Positions 52,122-62,043 of a DNA stretch of 64,000 nucleotides are shown here, in pieces. Position 1 is the stretch's first letter, and each line of letters opens with the position of its first letter. This stretch comes from Amarolinea sp964580725 (lineage in GTDB: Bacteria > Chloroflexota > Anaerolineae > SSC4 > Amarolineaceae). The position numbers and the translations under genes were made by a program. Location of the stretch: assembly GCA_964580725.1 (NCBI GenBank), contig CAZOLV010000003.1, forward strand, positions 1-64,000, given 5' to 3'. Below the pieces are notes generated by a model, which did no database searches, had not been told where the DNA came from, and was given only the letters and a program-made list of their open reading frames with translations.

Positions 52122-53570
52122 ATGTTGCCAACCATCCAGCCCACATCCCCAACCCACCGTCTCCCATCACTCGCCAGGCTGCTTCTTGTCGTCGTCGTCG
52201 CCTTCCCGCTCTTCGCCCAGAGCAGCCACCAGGCCGCCGCCCAGGATGGCCCCTGGTCAACGCCGCGTCTGATTTTCGAGACCGATGGCACCATCAGCTC
52301 GCCCATCGTGACCGCCGATGAGTTTGGGCAAGTGCACGCCTTCTGGGTGGTGCGGCCCAACGAGACCACCGATCCTGGCCCCAACCAACTCTTCTACGCC
52401 CGGCTCGATCAGCCCGACTGGCAGCCCGTAGACATCTTCGTGAGAGACGAGGCCTTCGGCGATCTGGCCGCCTTTGCCGCCGCGCAGCGCCTCAGCCTCG
52501 TCTGGCAAGGCGATACCTATGCCTGGGCCGGCGTCTCCCCTGCCCCTTCCGCCACAGAATGGCAAGGCCCCATGCGGCTGCACGACGCCGTGGGCGGCGC
52601 TGGCGCCGCCATCGGCCCTGACCAGTCCATCTGGCTGGCCTATGTGGCGCCCACCATCCAGGCCCTGTATGTGCGCCGCTTCGACCTGGCCAGCCGTCAG
52701 TGGGAAGAAGCACGTTGGGCCGCCAATGCCACCCGCGTGCAGCAGATGCCAGGCGCCGTGCGCATGGCCGTCGGCGCCGATGGTTCACTGCACATCGCCT
52801 GGACCGAGTACCAACTGCCCGACGGCTGGCCGCCGCTCGGCGTCTTCTACAGCCAATCCTACGACAACGGCCTCACCTGGGCGCCGCCACAGCAGATGAC
52901 CGCACAAGGCTACAACCAGCCCAACCTGGCCAGCGGTCGCGCCGGACAAGTCTACCTGACCTATGTCGGCATGGCCGGTATCGGCGGCAAATACTTCACC
53001 GAGTCAACCGACGGCGGCCGCACCTGGGGGCGCGTCGAACAGATTTCGGTTGCACCCACCGACGGCGGCTCCGATGGCGCTCCTCACATCCTCGTGGATG
53101 CCGTGGGCGACCAGCACGTCATCTTTACCCAGACCCGCTGTCTCTGGTACACCGCACGCCGCAGCGGCAGTTGGATATGGCCTTTGTGTCTGTCCGCCGC
53201 CGTGCCCGGCGTCGTCGAAAACATCGAAATGCCGGGGGCGGCGCTCGGTTTGGGCAACCAGCTACACGTCTTCTTCTGGTTCAACAAGAAGCAACTGTGG
53301 TATATGACGCGCACCCTGGGCATCGAAGGACGGGCGCCCCTGCCGCTGTCCACCCCAACGCCCCCACCGCCCACTGCCCAACCCACCGCCACGCGCGCCC
53401 CCACACCGACGCCCACCACCATCCCCATCTTCGACTTCGACCCGCGCGGCGCCCCGCCGCCCAAGGGCTGGCAGCAGTCTGGCGCCGGCGGGCTGATCTT
53501 CGGCGTACTGCCGGTCGCGGCCCTGTTGGCCGTTCTGCTGCAAATGCAGATCATGCGCCGTCGCCGCTAA
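52122..53570 (+). CDS. Secreted, membrane-anchored Asp-box (BNR) protein
   Basis: A 482-residue exported protein. An N-terminal signal sequence (LARLLLVVVVAFPLFAQSSHQAAA) is followed by a six-bladed-propeller-like region with sialidase Asp boxes SYDNGLTW and STDGGRTW. A Thr/Pro linker (TPTPPPPTAQPTATRAPTPT) leads to a C-terminal transmembrane helix and RRRR tail, so the propeller is displayed outside. The catalytic residues of sialidases are not recognisable; it may be a carbohydrate-binding or glycan-processing protein. The start at 52122 gives a proper signal sequence but has only a weak ribosome binding site. Confidence 0.78.
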   Translation: MLPTIQPTSPTHRLPSLARLLLVVVVAFPLFAQSSHQAAAQDGPWSTPRLIFETDGTISSPIVTADEFGQVHAFWVVRPNETTDPGPNQLFYARLDQPDWQPVDIFVRDEAFGDLAAFAAAQRLSLVWQGDTYAWAGVSPAPSATEWQGPMRLHDAVGGAGAAIGPDQSIWLAYVAPTIQALYVRRFDLASRQWEEARWAANATRVQQMPGAVRMAVGADGSLHIAWTEYQLPDGWPPLGVFYSQSYDNGLTWAPPQQMTAQGYNQPNLASGRAGQVYLTYVGMAGIGGKYFTESTDGGRTWGRVEQISVAPTDGGSDGAPHILVDAVGDQHVIFTQTRCLWYTARRSGSWIWPLCLSAAVPGVVENIEMPGAALGLGNQLHVFFWFNKKQLWYMTRTLGIEGRAPLPLSTPTPPPPTAQPTATRAPTPTPTTIPIFDFDPRGAPPPKGWQQSGAGGLIFGVLPVAALLAVLLQMQIMRRRR

Positions 53571-53651
53571 CCGGGCTGGCCTGACCGTCATGCACCCCAT
53601 TCTGCTATCTCGCCTCACGAAAGATTCGACACGGAGCGCGCCTTTCTTGTC

Positions 53652-54506
53652 ATGATCGAACCGAAACTTACCGCCCAATCCGCCGCCGTCCACACCGTCA
53701 TCATCGAGCCGGTGCGCGGCTGGAGCAGCCTGGAGCTTGGACAACTCTGGGAATATCGCGACCTCCTCATCGCCTTCTTCTGGCGTGAGGTGCAGGGACG
53801 GTATCGCCAGATGGCCCTCGGTCCTCTTTGGATCATCTTGCAGCCCGTCATCAACATGGTCGTGCTCAGCTTCGTCTTCGGACGCCTGGCGCGTCTCCCC
53901 TCCGAAGGCATCCCCTATCCCCTCTTCGTCTACAGCGCCCTATTGCCCTGGCAGTTCTTCGCCAACAGCGCCCGCAACGCCGCCCAGAGCCTGCTGCAAC
54001 AGCGCGCCATCATCGCCAAAATCTACTTCCCCCGCCTCTTGATCCCCCTGGCCACTGTGCTCGCCGCGCTGGTAGACTACTTCGCTGCCTTCATCGTCCT
54101 GATTGGCCTGCTGATCTACTACCGGGTCGCCCTGACCTGGACGATCCTGGCCTTGCCCCTCTTCCTGCTCCTGGCCGCCGCCACCGGGCTGGCGCTCGGC
54201 TTCTGGCTGGCGGGGCTGGCCATCAAATTTCATGATGTCACTATTGGCCTCGGTTTTGCCATCACCATCTGGCAGTACCTGACTCCCGTCGCCTACTCGG
54301 CCGGTCTCATCCCGTCCAACTGGCAGTTCATCTACGCCCTCAACCCCATGACCATCGTCGTACAGGGGTCACGTTGGGCGCTGTTGGGCACACCCTGGCG
54401 GCTCACCGGCGGCAGCGCCGCCATCATTCTAACGGTGCTGCTGTTGCTCGTCAGCGGCGCGTTCTACTTCCGCCGTGTCGAGCAGACGATCGTTGACTCG
54501 ATCTAG
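53652..54506 (+). CDS. ABC-2 type polysaccharide export permease (Wzm-like)
   Basis: A 284-residue membrane protein with six helices. REVQGRYRQMALGPLWIILQP and the end motif VQGSRWALLGT followed by an RRVEQTIVDSI tail are typical of Wzm/TagG transporters that export O-antigen or teichoic-acid-type polymers. Its ATPase partner lies at 56669, separated by an RTX-protein gene. It has no clear ribosome binding site close to the ATG. It probably exports the glycan made by the surrounding genes. Confidence 0.92.
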   Translation: MIEPKLTAQSAAVHTVIIEPVRGWSSLELGQLWEYRDLLIAFFWREVQGRYRQMALGPLWIILQPVINMVVLSFVFGRLARLPSEGIPYPLFVYSALLPWQFFANSARNAAQSLLQQRAIIAKIYFPRLLIPLATVLAALVDYFAAFIVLIGLLIYYRVALTWTILALPLFLLLAAATGLALGFWLAGLAIKFHDVTIGLGFAITIWQYLTPVAYSAGLIPSNWQFIYALNPMTIVVQGSRWALLGTPWRLTGGSAAIILTVLLLLVSGAFYFRRVEQTIVDSI

Positions 54507-54875
54507 CCGCCTGGCGCCATTGTTGATGGGTATCATCAACCTGACAGGTTTCCCCTACTGATTGAGATGATACGTTGATGGCTTCAATCGGTTGCTTGGT
54601 CGCTTTTTCACAGCCTGAGACCCCTGGCCCAGGTTGACATTCGACGGTATCTTGTAGTACACTTGATCATGTCCAAATGCCCCTACGATCGTCCTCACAG
54701 GTTCCGATTGGCCGGCCAGAAAGGAGGCGCGTCGACTTGGCTCGCAAGCCTTGACAGCAAAAACTTACCATGCCCCTGGTTCCTTCAGCAGACTCGTTTC
54801 CTCTCGAGGTAGAGTCACCTACTCCGTTCAGTCGTGTCGCGTTTCCAATGTGCAGTGTGTAGGAGGAAACTACTC
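54507..54875 (+). promoter_or_regulatory. Intergenic region with promoter of the RTX gene
   Basis: A gap of about 370 bp without coding signal. A consensus -35 TTGACA (54634-54639) and -10 TACACT (54658-54663, 18-bp spacer) form a probable promoter, giving a leader of about 200 bases. An AGGAGG ribosome binding site at 54861-54866 precedes the RTX start at 54876. Base composition is more AT-rich than in the neighbouring genes. No RNA gene or other element was recognised. Confidence 0.55.
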
Positions 54876-56546
54876 ATGAATCGGTTCTCAACTCTGTTCT
54901 CGTCGTTCCGCAACGGTCGCCAGGCGCAGGCAATCGCTTTTCTAGCGATCCTCGCCCTGGTCTTGACCTCGGCCATTGTCGCCGCGCAGCCGTCGTCCAG
55001 CGCGCTTGCCACCGGCAGTTTTTCTGCCAATGGTGGCGCCGTCACTCTCAGCTTCGGCAAACCGGTCGCCAACCTCCCCGTCAGCTTCTATCAGTCCGCC
55101 GATCGCAAGGTGGACAGTCGCGACCTCTTGCTCGGCAGCGTCGTCCTGTCCAATGCCAGCATTCCCCAAACCTTCGTGCTTGGCCGTGACCTCGACCTGC
55201 CCAATGACGCCGGCGATGCCGTTGAGGCCGACGGCGACTATTTCATCCTGGCTCGCTCGTCCGCCGGCGTTCTCCCCCTCGTCGGCCTCTACCAGTACGC
55301 CGGCGGCTCCATCTTCGTCCACGGCAGTGAAGGCGCCGATGTCGTCACCGCCAGCGATAGCGGCGACAAGGTCTTCGTCGCCCTCGACGAGACCGTCTAC
55401 ACCTTCGCTTCCGACAGCTTCAAGATGTTCTACATCCGCACCCACGGCGGCGCCGACCGTGTTGATCTCTCCGGCGTCGTTGGGCATCGCGGCCTCACCG
55501 CCGCCTGGGCCGTAGACACTCTGCGCAGCCTCGGTGATGCCACCATAGACGCCCTGCTCGACGCCGGCGCTTCCCCCATGGATCTCGGCGTCGCTCTCGT
55601 CAAGCGCGCCGTCGCTCTGCAGGGCGGCCCCGCCGACTCCCTCCAGGAGACCATCGGCGATGCCAGCTACAAGGCCATCGAAGCCGTTGACTGCTCCCTC
55701 TTCGCCAACGCCGGCGCCATCAACGGCGGCCCTGGCCCCGACGTTCTCACCGGCACCGCCGACAACGACAAGATCTTCGGCAACGGCGATGACGACATCC
55801 TCTCCGGACTCGGCGGCTGCGACCGTCTCAACGGCGGCGACGGCGATGACACCCTCGACGGCGGCGACGACAAGGACTGGGCCATGTACGACGACTCACC
55901 CAGCCGCGTCATCGTTGATCTCACCGGGGCTCTTCCCACCACCGACGGCTGGGGCACCACCGATTCACTCGTCCTCGGCACCCTCGAAAACATCTGGGGT
56001 TCTGCCTTCAACGACCGTCTCATTGGCGACACCGCCGACAACCGCATCATCGGCGATGCCGGCAACGACACCATGCTCGGCAACATCGGCGACGGTTGGC
56101 TCCAGGGCGGCAGCGGTGTTGACAACATCCGCGGTAATGACGGCAACGACCTCATCCAGGGCGACGACGGCAACGACATCATCCAGGGTCAAAACGACGA
56201 CGACGCCATCTTCGGCGGCGACGGCGATGACAACATGATTGGCGGCCCCGGCTACGATGACATGGCCGGCGGCCTCGGCAACGACTTCATGAACGGCCAC
56301 GCCAACGATGACATCATGAGCGGCGGCTGGGGCGATGACATCATGTGGGGCCAGGGCGGTAGCGACCGCCTCGACGGCAATGAGGATGACGACACCCTCT
56401 ACGGCGTGGACGACACCTGCGCCGACGATCTCGCCGAAGACCGCCTGCACGGCAATGTTGGCGCCGACACCGCCTACGCCGCCGTCGCTAGCGCCGCTCC
56501 CGACAACGTGCTCGCCAGCGTCGAAACCACCATCGCCTGCCCCTAA
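54876..56546 (+). CDS. Exported RTX-type calcium-binding repeat protein
   Basis: A 556-residue protein. It has an N-terminal hydrophobic export segment (AIAFLAILALVLTSAIVAA), then a beta-rich domain of about 250 residues with no recognised family. Residues about 285-530 contain many GGxGxDx-type nonapeptides (GGPGPDVL, NGDGDDTL, GGDGDDNM, GGWGDDIM), which form calcium-bound parallel beta-rolls. It has its own promoter but sits between the permease and ATPase genes of the glycan exporter, suggesting an S-layer-like or matrix protein linked to the exported glycan (inference). Confidence 0.87.
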   Translation: MNRFSTLFSSFRNGRQAQAIAFLAILALVLTSAIVAAQPSSSALATGSFSANGGAVTLSFGKPVANLPVSFYQSADRKVDSRDLLLGSVVLSNASIPQTFVLGRDLDLPNDAGDAVEADGDYFILARSSAGVLPLVGLYQYAGGSIFVHGSEGADVVTASDSGDKVFVALDETVYTFASDSFKMFYIRTHGGADRVDLSGVVGHRGLTAAWAVDTLRSLGDATIDALLDAGASPMDLGVALVKRAVALQGGPADSLQETIGDASYKAIEAVDCSLFANAGAINGGPGPDVLTGTADNDKIFGNGDDDILSGLGGCDRLNGGDGDDTLDGGDDKDWAMYDDSPSRVIVDLTGALPTTDGWGTTDSLVLGTLENIWGSAFNDRLIGDTADNRIIGDAGNDTMLGNIGDGWLQGGSGVDNIRGNDGNDLIQGDDGNDIIQGQNDDDAIFGGDGDDNMIGGPGYDDMAGGLGNDFMNGHANDDIMSGGWGDDIMWGQGGSDRLDGNEDDDTLYGVDDTCADDLAEDRLHGNVGADTAYAAVASAAPDNVLASVETTIACP

Positions 56547-56559
56547 CCCCACCCTATTC

Positions 56560-56592
56560 GGGGCGTTGGACACCTCTCCCATCCAACGCCCC
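56560..56592 (+). terminator. Stem-loop after the RTX gene
   Basis: The arms GGGGCGTTGGA (56560-56570) and TCCAACGCCCC (56582-56592) form a perfect 11-bp stem with an 11-base loop, 13 bases after the RTX stop. No T-run follows, so termination may be partial and the ATPase gene may be co-transcribed. Confidence 0.55.
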
Positions 56593-56668
56593 CCGTGATT
56601 CGATCCGCGCCGGGCGCCATCACCACGCCCGGCGCTTTCTTCCATCGTTCGCCAACCGCCGCCAATTC

Positions 56669-58023
<1,355 letters not shown>

Positions 58024-58027
<4 letters not shown>

Positions 58028-58914
58028 ACCGACTCGCACGCCTTCTGCCCTGGGCCGCCGCCCCGCCCCCCCTTCTGCTCAACAGCCTGCCCAAATCCGG
58101 CACCCATCTTCTTTCCAAAGCCCTCGACCTCCTGCCCGGACTGCAGCGCGCCCCCCTGCACCTGGGACAGACCAGCGCCCATCGCCTCGTCCCAACACCC
58201 GACTCCGACAGGTCAGGCCGGCCGGGGCTGCCGCCCTCCTCCCCCTTGCTCGTCCCCATCGGCATTGACTGGCCCCACCCCATCCCCCTCACCACCCTGC
58301 GCACCGCCCTACGCCGCATCGCCGCCGGCCAGTACGCCACCGCCCACCTCCCCTTTTCCCCCGCCCTGGCCGTCCTCCTCCCCGAACTTGGCATGAAAAG
58401 CCTGCTCATGCTGCGCGATCCGCGCGACATCGTCGTCTCCCACGCCCGCCATGTCGCCCGCACCGCCAAACACTTTCTCTCCCCCACCTACACCCCCCTC
58501 ACCCCCGCCGAGCGCATCACCCTCTCCATCCGCGGACTCTCACCGCCGGCCGCCGCCCCTCATGACCCCCGCCTGCTCGACATTGGCGCCCGCTGTCGCA
58601 GCGTCCAGGGCTGGCTCGACCAGCCCTTCAACTACACCACCACCTTCGAGAAGCTGGTCGGCCCCCAGGGCGGCGGCTCCCAAACTGCTCAGCGCCAGGA
58701 ACTAACCGCCGTCGCCCACCATCTCGGCTTCTCCCTTCCCGAAGAACGCCTGGCCCATGTCGCCCGCCAACTCTTCGGCGGCACCAACACCTTCGACCGT
58801 GGCGCCATTGGCGCCTGGCGCCGCGAGTTCGACGCCAACCATCGCGCCCTTTTCAAGGAAATTGCCGGCCAACTTCTCATCGAATGGGGCTACGAGCAGG
58901 ATCTCGACTGGTGA
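58024..58914 (+). CDS. Sulfotransferase-family protein 1
   Basis: A 296-residue protein. The PAPS 5'-phosphosulfate loop LLNSLPKSGTHLLSKAL and the 3'-phosphate motif LMLRDPRDIVVSHARHV identify a cytosolic-type sulfotransferase. The C-terminal half has 'TFEKLVGPQGGGS' and a GAWRREF motif shared with the next gene. It is translationally coupled to the Wzt-like gene. It probably sulfates the exported glycan or a lipid carrier. Confidence 0.85.
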
Positions 58915-59804
58915 ACCGCCTTCTTTCTCGCCTTCGTTCTCGCCTTTCCCTCCCACGCCCTGAGCCTGCCGCAGGGCCTGCCCCCTTCCTGCTCAACAGC
59001 GTCCCCAAAGCCGGCACCAACCTGCTCTCGAAAACCGTTGGCCTGCTGCCTGGTGTGCGCAGCCCGCACGTTTCCTTTCTCCCCGCCGACGTGACTCGCC
59101 TGTTCCCCCCCGTTGCCGATCCCGCCCGCCCTCGTCTCCTCATCGGCGTTGGCGCCGATAGCCTGGTGGACGCCGACGCCGTCGAGCGCTATTTGCGCGC
59201 CCTGCAGCCCGGTCAGGCCGCCCGCGGCCATCTTCCCTATTCCCCCGCCCTGGCCGATCTCCTGCGCCGCCTACACCTGCGCAGCCTGCTCATCCTGCGC
59301 GACCCGCGCGACGTCGCCGTCTCGCACGTCAATTACGTCCTAACCAACCCCAACCATCGGCTCCATGCCTGCTATCAGGCCCTCTCCCCCGACCAACGCC
59401 TCACCGCCACCATCCTGGGCCTGCCCGCTCCCCTCCCTCCCCCTGTCTCCCCCTCTCCCTTCCTGCTCGGTGTCGCCGCCCGCTTCGAGATGTTTCTCCC
59501 CTGGCTCTCGCAGCCCGACGTCTACACCACCCGCTTCGAAGCCCTCGTCGGCCCCCAAGGCGGCGGCAGCGAGACCGACCAACTGCATGCCCTGCGCGCC
59601 ATCGCCCAACATCTCGACCTCCCCTGTGACGACGCCCTCCTGCAGCAGGTCGCCCGCCAGGCCTTTGGCGGCGTTCGCAACTTTCGCCGCGGCCTGGCTG
59701 GCGCCTGGCGTGATGCCTTTACCCCTGCCCACAAGGCCCAATTCAAGGCCGTCGCCGGCGATCTGCTCCAACTGCTTGCCTACGAAACCAACTATGACTG
59801 GTGA
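58911..59804 (+). CDS. Sulfotransferase-family protein 2 (tandem paralogue)
   Basis: A 297-residue paralogue of the preceding gene. LLNSVPKAGTNLLSKTVGLLPG and LLILRDPRDVAVSHVNYVL correspond to the two PAPS motifs, and RFEALVGPQGGGSETDQ and GAWRDAF match the first copy. A GTG start at 58911 overlaps the previous stop (GTGA). Divergence between the two suggests an old duplication with different acceptor positions (inference). Confidence 0.85.
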   Translation: MNRLLSRLRSRLSLPRPEPAAGPAPFLLNSVPKAGTNLLSKTVGLLPGVRSPHVSFLPADVTRLFPPVADPARPRLLIGVGADSLVDADAVERYLRALQPGQAARGHLPYSPALADLLRRLHLRSLLILRDPRDVAVSHVNYVLTNPNHRLHACYQALSPDQRLTATILGLPAPLPPPVSPSPFLLGVAARFEMFLPWLSQPDVYTTRFEALVGPQGGGSETDQLHALRAIAQHLDLPCDDALLQQVARQAFGGVRNFRRGLAGAWRDAFTPAHKAQFKAVAGDLLQLLAYETNYDW

Positions 59805-60891
59805 ATTCCTGGGCGACCCGCTCATCTTCATCTTGTCGCAGCCGCGCGCCGGCTCCACCCTGCTGCAAACCCTGCTCGCTAATCATCCCCAAATCGCCAC
59901 TGCTCCCGAACCCTGGCTGCTGTTGCACCCCATCTACGGCCTGCGCCATCACGGGCACCAGGCCGAGTTCAACAGCCAGTGGGCCTTCAAGGCCGTGCGC
60001 GCCTTCGCCGCCCCCCTCAGCGACGACCCCGCCGATCCCTTCGCTGCCTATCGCCAGGCCCTGCGCGCCTTTGCCGCCGTCCTCTACCGCGCCGCCCTCG
60101 CCCGCGCTCACAAGGACATCTTTCTCGACAAAACCCCCCGCTACTATTTCATCCTCCCCGAACTGCTCGATCTCTTCCCCCACGCCCGCTTCATCTTTCT
60201 CTTGCGCAACCCCCTGGCTGTGCTCTCCTCAATCCTGAACACCTGGGTCAAGGGTGACTGGCCCCGCCTGGCCGAGTTCGAAGCCGACCTGCGCCTGGCC
60301 CCCTGCCGCCTTGCCGATGCCATCCACACCCTCGGCGACGCCGCCATCGTCCTCCACTACGAGACTCTCGTCGCCGACCCAGTCGCCGCCCTGACCGCCC
60401 TCTACACCCGCCTGGGTCTCCCCCCGCCCCCCAACACCCTGCCGGTCTACGACCCCCGCGCCCCCCTCCCGACGCAGGGCGCCGCCCTGAGCTTGCCGCA
60501 GGACACCGCCCCCCGCCTGGGCGATCAGAGCGGCCTACAACAGCACGACCGCCCCGTCCCCGACCATCTCGCCACCTGGCGCCAGCTCGCCGATCACCCC
60601 CAGACCCACGCCTTCGCCCTCGCCTACCTGGCCGATCTGGGCGACGATCTCATCGCCCGTCTCGGCTACGACCCCGCCGCCCTTCGCCAGGTCCTGTCCG
60701 CCCCCCCCGCTTCCGCCGCCGCCCCCCTCATCCCCTGGGAACTGGCCCTGTGCCCCCCCGCCCGCCGCACCCCCCGCCAACGTCTACAGATCGCCCGCGT
60801 CCAGGCCCTCCAACAAGACGGCCCCTGGCGCGGCCGCTGGCGCTTCCTGCGCCGCCACTGGCGCCCCCTCGCCCGCTCTCTCTTTCCCTGA
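59794..60891 (+). CDS. Sulfotransferase-family protein 3
   Basis: A 365-residue protein with a sulfotransferase_3-like layout: LIFILSQPRAGSTLLQTLL is the PAPS loop and FIFLLRNPLAVLSSILN the 3'-phosphate motif. It also has FLDKTPRYYFILPELLDLFPHA, typical of the bacterial sulfotransferase/heparan-type group. It is less similar to the two preceding genes than they are to each other. It starts 11 bp inside the previous gene. Confidence 0.86.
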   Translation: MTGEFLGDPLIFILSQPRAGSTLLQTLLANHPQIATAPEPWLLLHPIYGLRHHGHQAEFNSQWAFKAVRAFAAPLSDDPADPFAAYRQALRAFAAVLYRAALARAHKDIFLDKTPRYYFILPELLDLFPHARFIFLLRNPLAVLSSILNTWVKGDWPRLAEFEADLRLAPCRLADAIHTLGDAAIVLHYETLVADPVAALTALYTRLGLPPPPNTLPVYDPRAPLPTQGAALSLPQDTAPRLGDQSGLQQHDRPVPDHLATWRQLADHPQTHAFALAYLADLGDDLIARLGYDPAALRQVLSAPPASAAAPLIPWELALCPPARRTPRQRLQIARVQALQQDGPWRGRWRFLRRHWRPLARSLFP

Positions 60892-60900
60892 GCAACCATC

Positions 60901-62043
60901 ATGCCGCCTTCAACCGCCCTACCTCCCCCGCCCGCCGGCAAACACGGCTGGCCCTGGACCGCACCATCGCCTCCTCTTCACCCCCCGTTCGAAGCAGACG
61001 CCTGGCCCCTCGTCACCATCGTCACCCCCTCCTACCAACAGGCGCCCTTCCTCGAAGAGACCCTGCGTTCCGTCCTGCTGCAGGACTACCCTAACCTGGA
61101 ATACATCGTTCTGGACGGCGGCAGCCGCGACGGCAGCCTTGCCATCATCCAGCGTTACGCCCCCTGGCTCGCCCACTGGGTCAGCCAGCCCGACGGCGGC
61201 CAGGCCCACGCCCTTGACGCCGGTTTTCGGCGCGCCCGCGGCCAGTTCGTCGCCTGGCTCAACTCCGACGACCTTCTGCTCCCCGGCGCCCTGGCGCGCA
61301 TGGTCGCCGCTCTCCAGGCCAACCCCGCCGCCACGCTCGTGCATGGCCTTTGCCAGTACATCGACGAGACCGGCCGCATCGTCAAGACACCGGCAGAGCG
61401 CAAAAGCGGCGGCATCCCCACCGCCTCCCCCTCGTTGGCCCACCTCCTGGAACATGGCGGCGTCATTCGCCAACCCACCGTGCTCATCCGTCATGCCCCC
61501 CTTGCCCGCGCCGGCTACCTCGATCCTTCTTTGCACTACGGCATGGACTACGATCTTTGGATTCGTTTGCGCCAACAAGGCCCCTTCGCCTTTCTTGGCG
61601 CCCCCCCCCTTGCCCGTTTTCGCCTGCAGCCCGCCGCCAAGACTCACGCCCTCCCCCTCCCCATGATCGGCGAAATCTACACCATCTCACACCGTCATGG
61701 CGGCAGTGGCCTCGCCCCCGCCTTGCGCACCCTGCGCCTGCGCTGGCACGATCTGGCCCAACACCAGCCCGCCGCCTGGCCTGGCTGTCTGCTCGACGAA
61801 CTCGCCTCCCCCGCCTTTCGCGCCCTGCCCGGCCCCCTGCGCGCCGCCGCCCAACCCCTCGCCACCGAACTCCTGCTCAGCCAGGGCTTCCGCCTTGCCG
61901 CCTCCCCCGCCGGCCCCCCAACCCCCTTTGGCGCCCAGGGACGCGCCTGCCTGCGCCGCGCCCTTCGTCGCCGGCCGCAGCTCATCCTCAACCGCGGCCT
62001 GCTCGCCATCCTCCTCCGTCCCCCCACACGAGCCAACTCATGA
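60901..62043 (+). CDS. GT2 family glycosyltransferase
   Basis: A 380-residue enzyme. After a Pro-rich start, VTIVTPSYQQAPFLEETLRS, IVLDGGSRDGSL and the DxD-type AWLNSDDLLLPG identify a GT-A glycosyltransferase of family 2. YGMDYDLWIRL is the acceptor-site motif. It probably adds a sugar in the cytoplasm during glycan assembly. It starts 9 bp after the third sulfotransferase and ends in an ATGA overlap. Confidence 0.9.
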   Translation: MPPSTALPPPPAGKHGWPWTAPSPPLHPPFEADAWPLVTIVTPSYQQAPFLEETLRSVLLQDYPNLEYIVLDGGSRDGSLAIIQRYAPWLAHWVSQPDGGQAHALDAGFRRARGQFVAWLNSDDLLLPGALARMVAALQANPAATLVHGLCQYIDETGRIVKTPAERKSGGIPTASPSLAHLLEHGGVIRQPTVLIRHAPLARAGYLDPSLHYGMDYDLWIRLRQQGPFAFLGAPPLARFRLQPAAKTHALPLPMIGEIYTISHRHGGSGLAPALRTLRLRWHDLAQHQPAAWPGCLLDELASPAFRALPGPLRAAAQPLATELLLSQGFRLAASPAGPPTPFGAQGRACLRRALRRRPQLILNRGLLAILLRPPTRANS